Assembly: GCA_023333565.1 (NCBI GenBank)
Contig: JAJKFH010002594.1
Location: forward strand, 744,001 to 808,000
Length of the DNA stretch: 64,000 nt
Source: Puffinus mauretanicus
Taxonomy: Eukaryota > Chordata > Aves > Procellariiformes > Procellariidae
Direction of reading: 5' to 3'
This document shows, piece after piece, positions 35,966 through 47,199 of this stretch; positions within the stretch are counted from its first letter, which is position 1, and each line of letters starts with the position of its first letter. The position numbers and the translations under genes are program-made. A model generated the notes under the pieces. The model was not told the DNA's origin. It worked only from the letters and a program-made list of their open reading frames with translations, and did no database searches.

Positions 35966-36343
35966 TCCTCAGAAAGTCCCAATTTGTTCAATTTATTTAA
36001 GTATGGACAACTTACATTGACAGGATCAGATCTTAACAATGCACTTTTATTTAATTTATTTTTTAAGCACAGTAAAGGGTAGTGCCTCTATCCACTGCTA
36101 ATATAATATCCTAGCAATGGGTAACCATAGTGGGAGGACAATTTTAGTGACATCAGATTAAGTGTGTATGGGGATTTCTGGGAAATCTCAGTTCTGGCCA
36201 GTGGGAACTGCTGGAACCAGGTCTGTTCTGCAGTGGGACAGTGTTTTCCCTGAATAGTCCTTGTCATCTCCTGTTTACAACCACTCCTGGAGTGGCTTTC
36301 CCTTGGCTCTCTAAGGTATTGTATGGCTGTTGATCAAATGAAG

Positions 36344-36360
36344 ATTTTTTTTTTTTTTTT
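36344..36360 (+). repeat. Poly-T run
   Basis: A run of about 17 T, with no element body recognised beside it. Confidence 0.7.
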
Positions 36361-36517
36361 ATGTGCAGCTAAGCAGGTTGGTCATTCCTGGCTTAGCTGT
36401 TTGCAGATTCACTTAGAAAGGAGGAGCCCTAAATCCCACCCTGATGTGAGTGTGATACCTACTTTTATACAGTTATGCTTTTAATCCCATTTCTGCCACA
36501 GCACTTGTAGAGATCAG

Positions 36518-36634
36518 CCTATAGCTTAGGGCATTCGATTGAGGAAAACCTCAGCCCCCTTTCCACCTTTTGCTACCCAAGTCTGAGCAGGTCTCTGAGT
36601 TTCCAGGTGAATTCTCTAACAACTAAGCAGTTCT
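36518..36634 (+). mobile_element. Degraded tRNA-like SINE or inverted-dimer repeat
   Basis: The arms ATAGCTTAGGGCATTCGATT (36521-36540) and GGTGAATTCTCTAACAACTA (36606-36625) correspond to the GGTTAGGGCACTCACC and GGTGAGTGCTCTAACCACTA arms of an old bird/turtle repeat, with CCAAGTCTGAGCAGGTCTCTG between. The arms are inverted copies of each other. Much diverged; family name not known to me. Confidence 0.45.
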
Positions 36635-36639
36635 GTAAA

Positions 36640-39530
36640 TGGCGGGTACAGATTCTACAAATCACCTGGCTTCTAAAAGCAATGTAGTGAACTCTGCTTT
36701 TTGCAAGGGTACATGAAAGCAAACATTTCATGGACTCAGATTTTTCTTGTTCAAGTGAAGTATGGGAGCTGAGATTTCCCTTGCTTAGTGCTTTTCAATG
36801 ATACCTGGTAATTTTGGGAGAGATCACATTGCGCGGTATACTGCATAAATCCTTGTGTGTAGCAAATTGGATGCCAGTGCCTAAAAGACACTGCTGTGTC
36901 TCTTTTTATAGACACTGAAGTCCTATATTGGACCTAGAGCTATAACTTTGTTGTTTATTACAGCTAATGAATTTAAGTAGGACACCAGCTACATTAGCAT
37001 ATAGATTCTGCTGTGAATTTCAGAGGTTTGAATAAGTTTCAAAGAAGCGAGAAGAGGGAAAAGCCCAACATAGTCCTGGTATCCATAACACCACTCTCTC
37101 CTTCTAGATGTGGGTGGGTGTTCTTCAGTGGGAATAATAGTTACCACAGCACAAAGATGCTGTGAACCTGAAAGAGTAAATGTGTTAATATTAGACACAT
37201 CATTCAGACCCCCAGGTAGAGACAGCTATGAAAGAGCAGAGTGTTAAAATAGTATCCTCCCTCAGTCCTATCATCTTTATTTCTCATGTACTTCTTACTA
37301 CACAAGTATAAACTATAACTGCCTGTCTCAGAGAAAATAAAACTAAAGACACAGTGGAGAGATACAGGCTTTCTCTAAGAGGTTACCAAATTGGTTTCAT
37401 TTTTGCATGGCTCACCATCAAACACGTAGTAGCATCACAGCAAAAGATTTTGTTACCTAAAGATTTTGTCAGGCATAGGAGAGATCGATTTCACTAGTGT
37501 CACTACAGTTTCCCATCTCCAGCAACAGCTGATACTACCATTGACTTCATCTACAAGTTGCTGTCCTTGTATTTGATCTGGAAATCATAAAAAGCTAGTT
37601 GACTTGTTTGACTAGTTTAGTCAACCCCTATTCTTGCTTTAAAATGAGCTATGTTGGAGACTATATTCCTTCCAACTGGTCTGGTTTTACCACCACCTCA
37701 AGAAGCATAAGAAAAGGTGAAAGATGGTGGTGACAATAGATGTGGCTAGTGGACTTTTGCCTACATGTGGTCTCTCACTGATGACAATACCAGAACAAGA
37801 GAATCATCAAGACATCTTTCTTAGAAATCCTCCATGTAAACAAGACCTGACTGTGGATTTAGAGCGCTAAACTTACCATTTGACAAGTCAGATCCCAAAA
37901 GGATTATTTTTGTTACTACTAAGCTTGAATCTGATGTAGAACGAGGGTTGGATTTTTTTTTTTTTATTTTTAACTGCTCTTGAAAACATTTTGTTGAATA
38001 GTAGGAGTGGTTGGTACTTTTCCAATTTGGAACTGCTTAGCTCATGAGTTCATAAAATAACTGCTACAACTGAAAAGTACTGCAGCAGCACAGAAAAAAA
38101 AGATAAAGAAAACTCTGCAGATGTATAAACACATTATTTTCTCTTTCAAATTGAGGTCCAGATGTTGAAAAGAAAACACGTGGACAGAAAAGAATTTTGG
38201 TTTTACTTTTAAACAAAACCAATACATTTTACTTCTTTCACTTAAATAATTTTTTAGAGCTTAGAATTTCTATTTTACACTGTGATGCACACTAAGGGTT
38301 AGTGCTATGTTTGAGGTTACAAAATCAGTGGCACAAAATAAGATGCATTTCGCTTCATCATCTCAACTATTTTCCCATAAGAATAAAATCATTGTGGTAA
38401 GGGAAGAATTTGTGTATTGTCTATTCAGTGCTCTGCTTCCTTGTGAGAATCAACTCAAAACAGAGATGTTTAATCTTTTAGACAGTGCTAGCCACACAGT
38501 CCGTGATGGGACCATGTCAGTGCCTCATGCTGTAACTTCTCCTCAGCAATATGTCATACGCTTGCCTCATGATCTGGTGTACACATGTGCATGCCAGACA
38601 TATCATGAGTAGACATGCAGCACCTTCCCTCTCATGATATTTTCCAAATCCATGAATGCCTGAATTATCATATGACCAGCTGTGCATATACCCACCACTT
38701 CCAGTGTCATTGCTGGATGTGTAGGCTTATGGCAGAGGAGCACTCTGAAAACTGTATACAACAGGGAGCAGGCACCAGCTTACACGCCAAAGCTGAGCTA
38801 CTCCTGACTCAAGATGCACAGACATCTATTTCTATCCTACAAAAACTGTTCAGTGCACAAACGTTTTGGGATGGCATGTCCTGACTGTCACATCAGTTTA
38901 AGCAGATGTATTGGTTTCCATTTGTAGAACAAATGGACTTTTCTGATAAAAGATACAGTTACTTGATTTCAAAATCAATTTTATTGTGTGCTGAACAGGT
39001 GGATATCAGTCTACCCATTCATGAACTTCTGCATGGGAATGAGCTTGTTTGTTCAGCAGAGATATCAAACTGTGGTGAACAGGTTGCTGCAGTTTTAGTG
39101 ATGAACTTAATTGGCATCCAGTGACAATAAAATAACAGAGGGTACTGCAGGTCAAACTTCAACTCCATCGGCAGAGCTCTGTGGGGAAGCTTCCACAGTA
39201 CCTGCTGCACTATTGTTCCCTCTATTCAGTACTATCAACATCTCTCTTTCTGATGAACACTAGGCTTTTTATTTTAAACCAAAAAATCTCACAAGGGGTT
39301 CTATGTGCCAGGATGGTGTAATATATGATTTGCATAAGAAAGGGTGAATAGACTCAAAATACCTCCTTGAAAAGCAAGGAGTTGAGTTTTCCTTTTTCAT
39401 GATAAAGAAAAAGTCTCATGTCACACTCTATATCTCATTGTGAGTCTCCCACAAAATCATTTGATTAGAAAAGCAGAGGATAATTGGCATGACAAAAACA
39501 AGGACACAAGAAGTGAGGCATTATGTGCTG
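36640..39530. other. Noncoding stretch with a run of plus-strand chance frames
   Basis: Three consecutive plus-strand frames of 101, 89 and 72 codons (38307-38612, 38615-38884, 38906-39124) together leave little gap, but they are in two different frames and none resembles a known protein. The part at 38500-38720 is unusually rich in CATG. A T-rich tract lies at 37953-37972. No gene is supported. Confidence 0.5.
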
Positions 39531-39534
39531 TTTC

Positions 39535-39620
39535 CACAAATATTACTGCTAATTGTGTCAATTAAATTATCTAATTAGTCTACTGTAAATCACTTGAACA
39601 CACACTAGCACAAATTCAAA
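39535..39620. promoter_or_regulatory. Homeodomain-site cluster
   Basis: In 33 bases (39548-39580) there are TAATTG, CAATTAAAT and CTAATTAG cores in series, giving at least four TAAT/ATTA sites at about one-turn spacing. It is a candidate enhancer fragment, though AT-rich DNA yields such cores by chance. Confidence 0.25.
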
Positions 39621-39749
39621 GCATATGTCTCTACAGAGAAACTAATAGTTCCTAAAGGGTCAGAGTTTAGGAAAAGCCATCAGACATGGCATGAGCAAAG
39701 AGTAACTCTGATTTGAATTTTGTTAATAATCAAACATACTTAAGCAGCG

Positions 39750-40200
39750 TGCAGGTCATCCTGCTGCCTGGGAAATGATCTGATAATAAGCATTACATGT
39801 GGCATGCCAAAATCAGACCTGGACACATCCTGACTATTCTAGGAAACAGCCCAAAACTGCTGTATCACGGCAGAGCTGAGCCCACATTAAAAAGCTTTTG
39901 CGAAAGGCAAGATATGTGTCCTGGCCTGTGCTCCGCAAGCTTGGAGCAGGGCATGCCCACCTGCAACATACTGCATAGGCGGACCAGTAGAGGCGAAACC
40001 TGCACTAGTCAATTAAATGTTCCCAGGATCACTCTCTCATCCACTAAGACCAGCTGGCAGGGAACGGCCCATGCCCATACCATTAAATTCTCTTGCAGCC
40101 CCAGGCAACATGCCCCCAAGTTAGAATGCCTGTTGGGAATGGTCCCTGGCCCAGGCTGGCTCCCAAATGTGCCCAGGATTTGTTTAGGTGAGTGCTAGTT
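39750..40200. other. GC-richer segment, possibly repeat-derived, with a 133-codon frame
   Basis: The plus-strand frame 39797-40198 is among the longest in the window. It encodes a low-similarity product with repeated NVPRI phrases that reflect repeated DNA words (AATGTTCCCAGGAT and AATGTGCCCAGGAT). The segment is richer in G and C than its surroundings and adjoins an LTR-like unit. A good acceptor (TTCTCTTGCAG, ends 40099) and a perfect donor (AG|GTGAGT, 40187/40188) frame 88 bases. It is more likely transposon-derived than a host exon. Confidence 0.35.
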
Positions 40201-40440
40201 CACACAGGCCAAAACCACCTTGGGCTGTTCTCTCGCTTGGACAGTTCAGGCAGTCCCGGGGTTCTCCAGCACGTTTATTTGCTTGTGCACAAACAGTCAT
40301 GACGTCTATTTTACCCTCTGCATGATGCACTCTTATAGGGTCACCACAATTTTTATATAGAGAGCATAAGCAGATTGCAGACACTGGGATCATAGGTTTG
40401 ACTAATCTAAGAACAGAGTTCTTCTCCAAACTAAATCCTT
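40200..40440 (-). mobile_element. Possible LTR fragment, minus strand
   Basis: On the minus strand a TATA-like CTCTATATAAAAA (near 40350-40364) is followed about 80 bases later by AATAAA (40274-40279) and then a GC-richer block (CTGGAGAACCCCGGG). This TATA, R, polyadenylation-signal, U5 order fits an LTR. I cannot define TG/CA ends, target duplication or primer-binding site, so family and borders are open. Confidence 0.35.
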
Positions 40441-40444
40441 TATT

Positions 40445-42269
40445 TATATATGATCTTTATCTGTAGCTATAAATAGAAGCCTTTAGCTAATGCCACTCTT
40501 GTACTCCTCCTACACACTTACATGCCCCAAACTGGCAGGCCAATAATCAACTTCATTATCAAGATCTCACCTTAATCTTTGACAACATCCTTAGTAAGAT
40601 GCGTTGCCACATATGAAGAATAAGGATGGCCTTAGAAGACTAAGGGCAATAAAAAATTTGCATTCTGATGTTTGATACTTTCTGGAAATAGTTCTTTCGA
40701 ATCATCAGTACAACATATAAAATAAACAAGAAGTGTCTAAAGAGTAGTTAGCTACAGAATCTTTTGGGAAGTCAGTGTCTGGAGGAAGCTTCTGCAAAGT
40801 AATGAACAGGAGGCTCTCATTTTTCATTTGGCACCATTTCATGTCATTGTTCATTGATGTTTCATTTGTCACATTTCACATGTTTAATAAGAAATAAACT
40901 AAATTCTTATTTAGTTGTGGTGCGATAAAACTGCCTGAAAAACACAAACACACGCATATATTTTAAAGCTGACCAAATTAACCCTTTCGTCTGTTAAGGT
41001 GTCTGAATATGAGATGCTCTGCTGTTTTCAAATATAGTCAATCTTTTATATGTGTGAATATAAAGTTAAAAGCTGAATGTCCATAGAAGAGTATTTAGAT
41101 TGTATCAAATGGTAACTGAGAGGAATTTCTAAGTGTAAAAGTGGAATATGAGCACCAAAATAATTTGGATTCCTCAGTCGCAAATTAAATTTTTTAATCA
41201 ACTTTTCACATTACAAAAATATCCCCAGTAGCTGTAAGATCAAGCATGAAAGAAAAATGTTAAAATCTGTGAAAAGCAGCACTGAAAAGAAGTTTTGGAT
41301 GACAGGAACTTTCGGCTTCCATTCAGTAACTAGTCACTCCCCACCAAAAATGGTTACATACCCACCATACAGAGAACTTCTTACTCTCTTCATAACTGAA
41401 ACTACTTCCTCATTTAGCATCCTCAGTGGATGCACCAAAATTTTGGAATCAAATTTAATCTCTTTTCTTTGCCTCTGAGCCAATCATATTGCCCCTCCCC
41501 TTCACCAGACAGGGATATTTACAGTCTATATAGATTCACAGCAATTTTGTGAATCGTGCAAGAGGTTTCTGTCATTTTTCCAGAAAGCTATAATAACTGT
41601 GTGTAAGTGCCTCTGTCTATAAGTGCAGGAGGCTAGTTCACAAAAATATCAGTGTCTAAATTAAGTGGTTATCTAACTTCTCATTATCTAAATGTCATAA
41701 AATTATATAAACTAAACAGTGATCAGGTTTTAGTTCATATTACCTTTTTCTTTCTGACTGAAGATATTGTATTATTTAATGACACAGTTGTTCAGGAACA
41801 AGGCATTTATTAAAACAATATTGTAGATGTGCTTTCAAGGATTGGGTGTGTCTTGTAGAAAGAAAGAATGAACCTTCAGTATCTGTATTGCCAGGGAAAC
41901 ATCCTACACTTTCATCATGGTTAGTTCTCTCTGTATAGTAACAATAATGCTTTGTTTCCCTCTCAGTTATGTCATTATTACAAAGCTTAATTTTTCATTT
42001 ATTATTTTTACCTTATTTTGGGAATTTGTAATTGTAGCAACAGAAAAGTGCATGCATCTTGATTGTCCAGAACAAAGAAGAAAGTAGATGTTTTATGTAT
42101 GAGCCAATACGGAGGGTATCAGTTTTAGAAAGTAAGCCAAAACTTTATTAGCTTGATTAGCTTAGCTGCATGCTGGTCAGTCAAAAGTAGGTATGGCCAT
42201 GGGACATGCCACAGCCTGGCAACATTTTGTTTTCTGCTATCTTCCTGCTTTACTTAGCACTTGTTAAAC
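40445..42269. other. AT-rich noncoding stretch
   Basis: Only chance frames; no repeat recognised with confidence. Confidence 0.7.
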
Positions 42270-42297
42270 TGCATCCAAAAGACTCGTCCAGTTTTGG

Positions 42298-42534
42298 GTG
42301 CCCCAGTGCACGAAAGACATTTATAAGCTGAAACAAGGTCCACCAAGATGGTCGGCGCTGGAGCACTCAGCCTGTGAGGAGGTGCTGAGGGACCAGGGCT
42401 GGTTCAGCCTGGGGCAGAGGCAGATTCAGAAGGACCTAACAGCAACCCCCCAGCATGTGGGCAGGGGACGGGGCAGGAGGTTCAGCAAAAAGAGAGTGTT
42501 GAGCTCTTCAGAGTGGGGCTTGGTGGGAGGATGA
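42298..42534 (+). pseudogene. C-terminal remnant of the CR1 second frame
   Basis: This 78-codon frame keeps the CR1 C-terminal order: an end of the PQ-KDI-KL type, then LEH...CEEVLRDQGWFSLGQR, then a KDLTA segment, matching the family's YEERLRELGLFSLEKRRL-type block. It then loses similarity. The usual basic, aromatic and leucine positions are partly kept. No reverse-transcriptase core is present, so it cannot be active. Confidence 0.75.
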
Positions 42535-42602
42535 GAGACAACATGCAGAAGTTGAAAAAGGGGGCTTGACTGATATCAGGAAACACTTTTTCACCATGAG
42601 GG

Positions 42603-42776
42603 CAGTCAAGCAGTGGAACAAGTTGTGCAGTCCCCATCCTCAGAGGTGTTCAAAACCCAACTGGATAAAGCCTTGAGCTACCTGAGCAGCAGTCAAGCAG
42701 TGGAACAAGTTGTGCAGTCCCCACCCTCAGAGGTGTTCAAAACCCGACTGGATAAAGCCTTGAGCTACCTGAGCAG
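42603..42776 (+). repeat. 87-bp tandem duplication inside CR1
   Basis: Unit 1 is 42603-42689 and unit 2 is 42690-42776. They differ at two positions only (CCATCCTC against CCACCCTC, and CCCAACTGG against CCCGACTGG). Both begin CAGTCAAGCAGTGGAAC and end CTACCTGAGCAG. The CR1 consensus has this segment once, so the duplication arose in this copy or its source. Confidence 0.9.
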
Positions 42777-42865
42777 CTGACCTTGCTTTGAGCAGTAGGT
42801 TGGAATAGAGATCGCTCAAGGTCCCTTCCAGCCTGAATGATTCTGTGGCCCTGTGATTCTATAAT

Positions 42866-45330
42866 TGTAAATAAAAATGATTTACATACATTTATCTGCC
42901 AAAAATTGTCCAGGAGAGCCAGTTGACTCTCCTGACACTCTTAACAGCTTAGGAATTTTGCACAATATACTGCAGTATGGACCACTGTTCATAAGAAATA
43001 ACGACCTCTTGAAAAAAAATGACACCACTGTATCATACTAGGGTAATGTTATCATAACGAAAAGAGTATGCATTTTATACTGTGATATTTTGATGGAACA
43101 TATGCTACAAACAAAACAAAGATAGTTTTGCCTTGATGTAGTTGACTACCTTTGATGCTACAATTAATTTGGGCTGGGCCAGCTGCCTTATAATTAAAAA
43201 TAAGTCTTTGCTTTGCCAGACCTCAGATTTTGTATTATTGTAAACATCCTTCTTGCGCCAATAAACATAGCTAGTGTTTCAGATTAACTTTACACTGAGG
43301 TGTAGGAAGACATTTCCTTCTCTCCTAGTTTCCCAAATACATAGTTAATCAGTTTTCACTGTGCGTTGAGTTATTTCAACAATGACCGTATTTCCCTTAC
43401 ACTGTGAGAAATTGGTGTCATGCCTCCAAAGCATGGGTTATCCAAGCAAAACAATCAAGGAGGTTACACCTGGGTTTTGAGACCACTCTACCTCTCCCCA
43501 TGCAATAGTGCTCTCTCCCTTCTCACACAGCAGCAGCTGCCGAACGCACCGGTTTCTGCATCTCCCACAGGGAGCTCTGGTGGGCAGAAGGCAACGCTTT
43601 GCTGTTTCTGCAGCATCTGCTGATCCAGAAGTTGTTCTCATTTGCCTCTTGAAGAAAAAACAGTGGGCTGTATTCGTCTTGCAGGCCATGACCGGATCAC
43701 GCTACTTTCCTTTTGTGAAAAAATCTTCTTGTACAAAAGAAGAAAAAATATTTGGACAAAAAATTATATAGGCTAATATAGGCTTTCCCTTTCATTCTCA
43801 ATTCTTCTTCCTCATGCTAACTTGGTTAATAGATTCCCAAGTAATTCTGGTATTGAGTGCAAAACAGAGTTACTGAAAAGGGGTAAACCTCAGTATCACA
43901 AGCAAATGCAAAATCTTTTAGACACAGATCTTTTAGACACGGATAAACTACACCTACAAATCTTGCATAGTTGTGATGCTGTGCAGAAACTTCCTCAAAC
44001 ACAGCCAAACTGCACGTAACTTAAAGAAAAAGAAAATCAAGGTCAGTAAAGACAGAGGAAGGAAGCCAGGGTATAAAAGAAGAAACAGACCTTGATTTTT
44101 CTTCTACGAGACTGACTTTTCCCTCTTTTCTATAGTTTTAAGATATTGAATGCCCCTGGCACATGACCTTTATCAGGCACATCATGAATCCATTTTGACT
44201 TTCTATTTTATTTAAAGGTAGATGTCATTGATTTTATTGACTACTCTGCTTCACAGCCGGTGCAGGTGTTCTAATGAAACTTAGCACAAGTGTAACAGTC
44301 TTTTAACATTTTCTTTCTTTTCTAACTACTGGCTTGCATAATTCAGAAATAATTAAGCATTCATGTAAAGGCATTTCACAAAGCAAGCTCAAATGTAGTC
44401 ATAAATATACATACAGGATTTTTTTTCCTCTTAGAAGGAAACAAATAGTCTTACAGTGATGGATTTAATTTATTCATAATAATCATCAGAAATTTGCATA
44501 TGATGAGAAAATTTGCCAAATGCAACATGTTGCAAGAATTGCATTATTTTTAAAATGAAATTGCTGGAGCTTTTAAACAAAGGAATTTTTTTAATAACTA
44601 AGAAGTAAGAAGTATTTACTAAAAAAAACCCAGTGCTTTTCATAAAGATCAGGAAAGGACATTTGTACACTATAAGCCACAGAAATATGTCTATTTTCTG
44701 AGAAGAAAAGGCTTTGTTTACTGGGAACACTTGTTTAATATGGATCAAAGGATTAAGTTGTCTTTACTTGCCATTTAGCATAAAGGTCCCAAATTCATTT
44801 GGATGGCCCAGGTTTCACTCTTTCATGTGCTAAAATTTCTCCTTTGTAGGTGGAAGAAATCTCGCTGATGAAGAAAATATATGTTTCAGAAAATGCCTGA
44901 AAAGCTATAGGAAAAGTTTGGAACTATATACCACATAGAATTGTTCTAGACAAAAATTAATTGTCTTCCTGAATGGCACTTAGTACTGGATTGGCTGAGG
45001 GAAGAGCCATCCAAAGGACTGCCTTCTAAAACAATGGTCAGTAGCCATTGATCACAAGAGGTGCAAAAGCAGCTGATCACATGTATGTGTGTGTTCTTAT
45101 GGGTTTGTATGTGCCGCAGTTCATAGTTTGCTTTGCCATCATTCAGGACTACCCCTTTCTTTCACTGGATTTTGCAGAAGGGTTAGAGGCTCCTGGCAGC
45201 TTCCTCCTAGCTGCATGCTTCAATTAAGTTATGCCCATATGTGAATGTCTTGTACTGCTTCTGACCTCAGCGATCTGTGTGTAAGACGGTATATGCTTTG
45301 GAAGAAGATGACTGGAAGGGTAGTGGTAGC
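42866..45330. other. Noncoding stretch, no gene recognised
   Basis: Overlapping frames at 43420-43771 on both strands have no recognisable domain. A 15-base direct repeat (ATCTTTTAGACACAG, 43913-43942, one mismatch) is present. Otherwise AT-rich. Confidence 0.65.
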
Positions 45331-45339
45331 ACAAGAACT

Positions 45340-45480
45340 TTGGCATTATTTTTTAGGTACAGCATAGATGTGCTAGGTGCAACCTAAAAGAAAAAAAAAA
45401 AAAAAAGATAGTTCCTTCCCCAAAGAGTTTCTAGTCCAAATATAGGACAGAAATAAGAAAAGCAGATAAGCAGGAGGTAA
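45340..45480 (+). mobile_element. Old amniote interspersed repeat (GTGCTAGGTGC...CCCCAAAGAGTTT type)
   Basis: GTGCTAGGTGCAACC, a 16-A run (45391-45406), then AGTTCCTTCCCCAAAGAGTTT and CTAGTCCAAATATAGGACAG follow an old repeat of the form TGCTAGGCGCTGTACAAACA, then GACAGTCCCTGCCCCAAAG, common in turtles and birds. The A run has expanded inside the copy. Confidence 0.55.
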
Positions 45481-46041
45481 AAGGAAGATGATCACTATTA
45501 GGTGGAACTTATGTTACAGGGCTTTAAATTCACTTCCTTCCTTAGCCATAGCTAAATATTTTGAATATAAAGGAGAATTATAATACCGTCATTGCCTACT
45601 CAAGTCTAGGAAAAAGGAGTTATTGTTAAGACCTTTTCAATTCTGTCTTCTGTAAAGTATTTGTTGTAAAGTTGGATAATTATGAGGTTGGGTGACACAT
45701 GAAGTAAAATTAAGAAATGAGAGAGAAAAGGATTAAGTAATGAGTACAGAGAATCATGAAAAGATTAAGAGGGAAAGGAAAAAGGAGAGCTGTGGGACAG
45801 CTAGGGAGAGAACACATGGAGAAATAGGTGGGAATAAAATACCTTTTGTGGCCAGAGCTCACGGAACTATGTCCCTCTTCCATTCTCTTTACTGAGAATT
45901 GTTTCTGGAGCAGGATTTGCAATGTTATCCAGTGTGTGAGAACTCCAGCTCCAAAACCTGGTATCTTCCATTATCAGGGAGCTTGCAGGAATCTAATGGT
46001 TACATTTGGACCACACTGATAAAATTGTACATTACACACCT

Positions 46042-46058
46042 ATAATAATAATAATAAT
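46042..46058. repeat. (AAT)n microsatellite
   Basis: Five to six uninterrupted AAT units. Confidence 0.75.
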
Positions 46059-46541
46059 GCTGAATGTAATAAGGGTATGTCATTATTCCTGGCTGTATGT
46101 GCATCAGCTTGCTATATATATATGTTATCAAGGCCTATTGCATTCTGCTAAGGTAACTTCTGCCTAGAGCACATTTTGCCAATAGTGAAAAACTGCATGT
46201 TGGAAAGCAAATACAATGCTTGTCATTGTTGGTAGAAGACACAGCTGTAGCTTCCCACTTATTAGGCTGAAAATCTATCCTGTACTGTATTGCTTTGGGC
46301 TTTGTCAGCATACACAGTGCGCATTTTTGATACAACACAGGCTGATCTAACCAGACACAATGTGACCCATGTAACAAACGGCACTAAAAGGAGATTTGCT
46401 TTGTTTATGGATAAAACCGGCAATTCCTTTGACAACAGCATTTGCAGCTGCCCTTTCATATTAAAGATAACTATGCTTATTAATAAGTACTTGACACTAC
46501 ATCCATATTGAATTCCTGTCTGTTTGTTCATTCAGAAACCA

Positions 46542-46565
46542 GAAACATCACCAACATGATGTTTC
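46542..46565. repeat. Hairpin with 9-bp perfect stem
   Basis: GAAACATCA (46542-46550) pairs with TGATGTTTC (46557-46565) across CCAACA. Confidence 0.6.
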
Positions 46566-47177
46566 AGAAACATTTGCAAACTTCATAGAACACCACATGT
46601 AGATCATACTCTGCCTATTGGGACCCAGTGAAACATCACGGCAATTTTCAGACATGCAGTTATACCTTGTCCATTTTGTTCTCAGTAACAGCAGCATATT
46701 GTAGCCGTACGCAGCCATTAAAATCAGGAATTGCTTTCTGCATACTGGAAAAAATGTTTATGTAGTTCTTTTTGTGTGAAGGGAAAGAATGCCCTGACCT
46801 AGTCAATATACTTCTCTGGCATCAACTGTTCTAGTTACAAACCTGGCACTACAAAATGCAGCGCTGAACTGTGCATATTGGACAACTGTTGCCAATCCAG
46901 CCACCCACAGAGTCAGCGTTTCTCCTCTGGCAGAGTAAATATGACCACGTTACTGGAAGTGAGAAGGACTTGCTCTCCTAGCCATTCCCAGTTGAGATAG
47001 TTGGGAAAATATTCCGCAGTGGCTCAGAGACAAATGAATATCCTTGGAAACACTTTGTATAAAGAAAGCTACCTGCAACAGAGTCAACAGAAACAGGGGG
47101 CTAAAATCTCCATGACCCATCATCTGTGAGCCATGTAGCCGCTGCTGTCGGACAAAGCCAAGAGCTTAAGGAATGCT

Positions 47178-47199
47178 TATTATGCATAGAAGCATAATA
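47178..47199. repeat. Hairpin with 8-bp perfect stem
   Basis: TATTATGC (47178-47185) pairs with GCATAATA (47192-47199) across ATAGAA. Confidence 0.6.

Larger units (their letters stand above)
42270..42865 (+). mobile_element. CR1 LINE, 5'-truncated with intact 3' end
   Basis: The best-preserved CR1 in the window. It begins inside the second frame at CCAGTTTTGGGTGCCCCAGT, runs through the CACTTTTTCACCATGAGGGC and CAGTGGAACAAGTTG blocks, and ends GGTCCCTTCCAGCCTGAATG followed by the octamer tail ATTCTGTG (42840) and ATTCTATA (42857). 5' truncation and an octamer 3' tail are typical of CR1. An 87-bp segment is tandemly duplicated inside (listed separately). No target duplication is seen, as is usual for CR1. 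Confidence 0.9.

Noticed and set aside
40145..40185. TGGCTCCCAAATGTG considered as a retroviral primer-binding site
   Set aside because: The resemblance to a lysine-tRNA site is partial and the orientation disagrees with the TATA/AATAAA order of the neighbouring LTR-like unit.
39797..40198. 133-codon plus-strand frame considered as a gene
   Set aside because: It lies in repeat-like sequence and its repeated phrases come from repeated DNA words. Kept only as a possible exonised fragment.
42298..42534. 78-codon frame considered as a host gene
   Set aside because: Its sequence and position match the C-terminal part of the CR1 second frame, so it belongs to the transposon.
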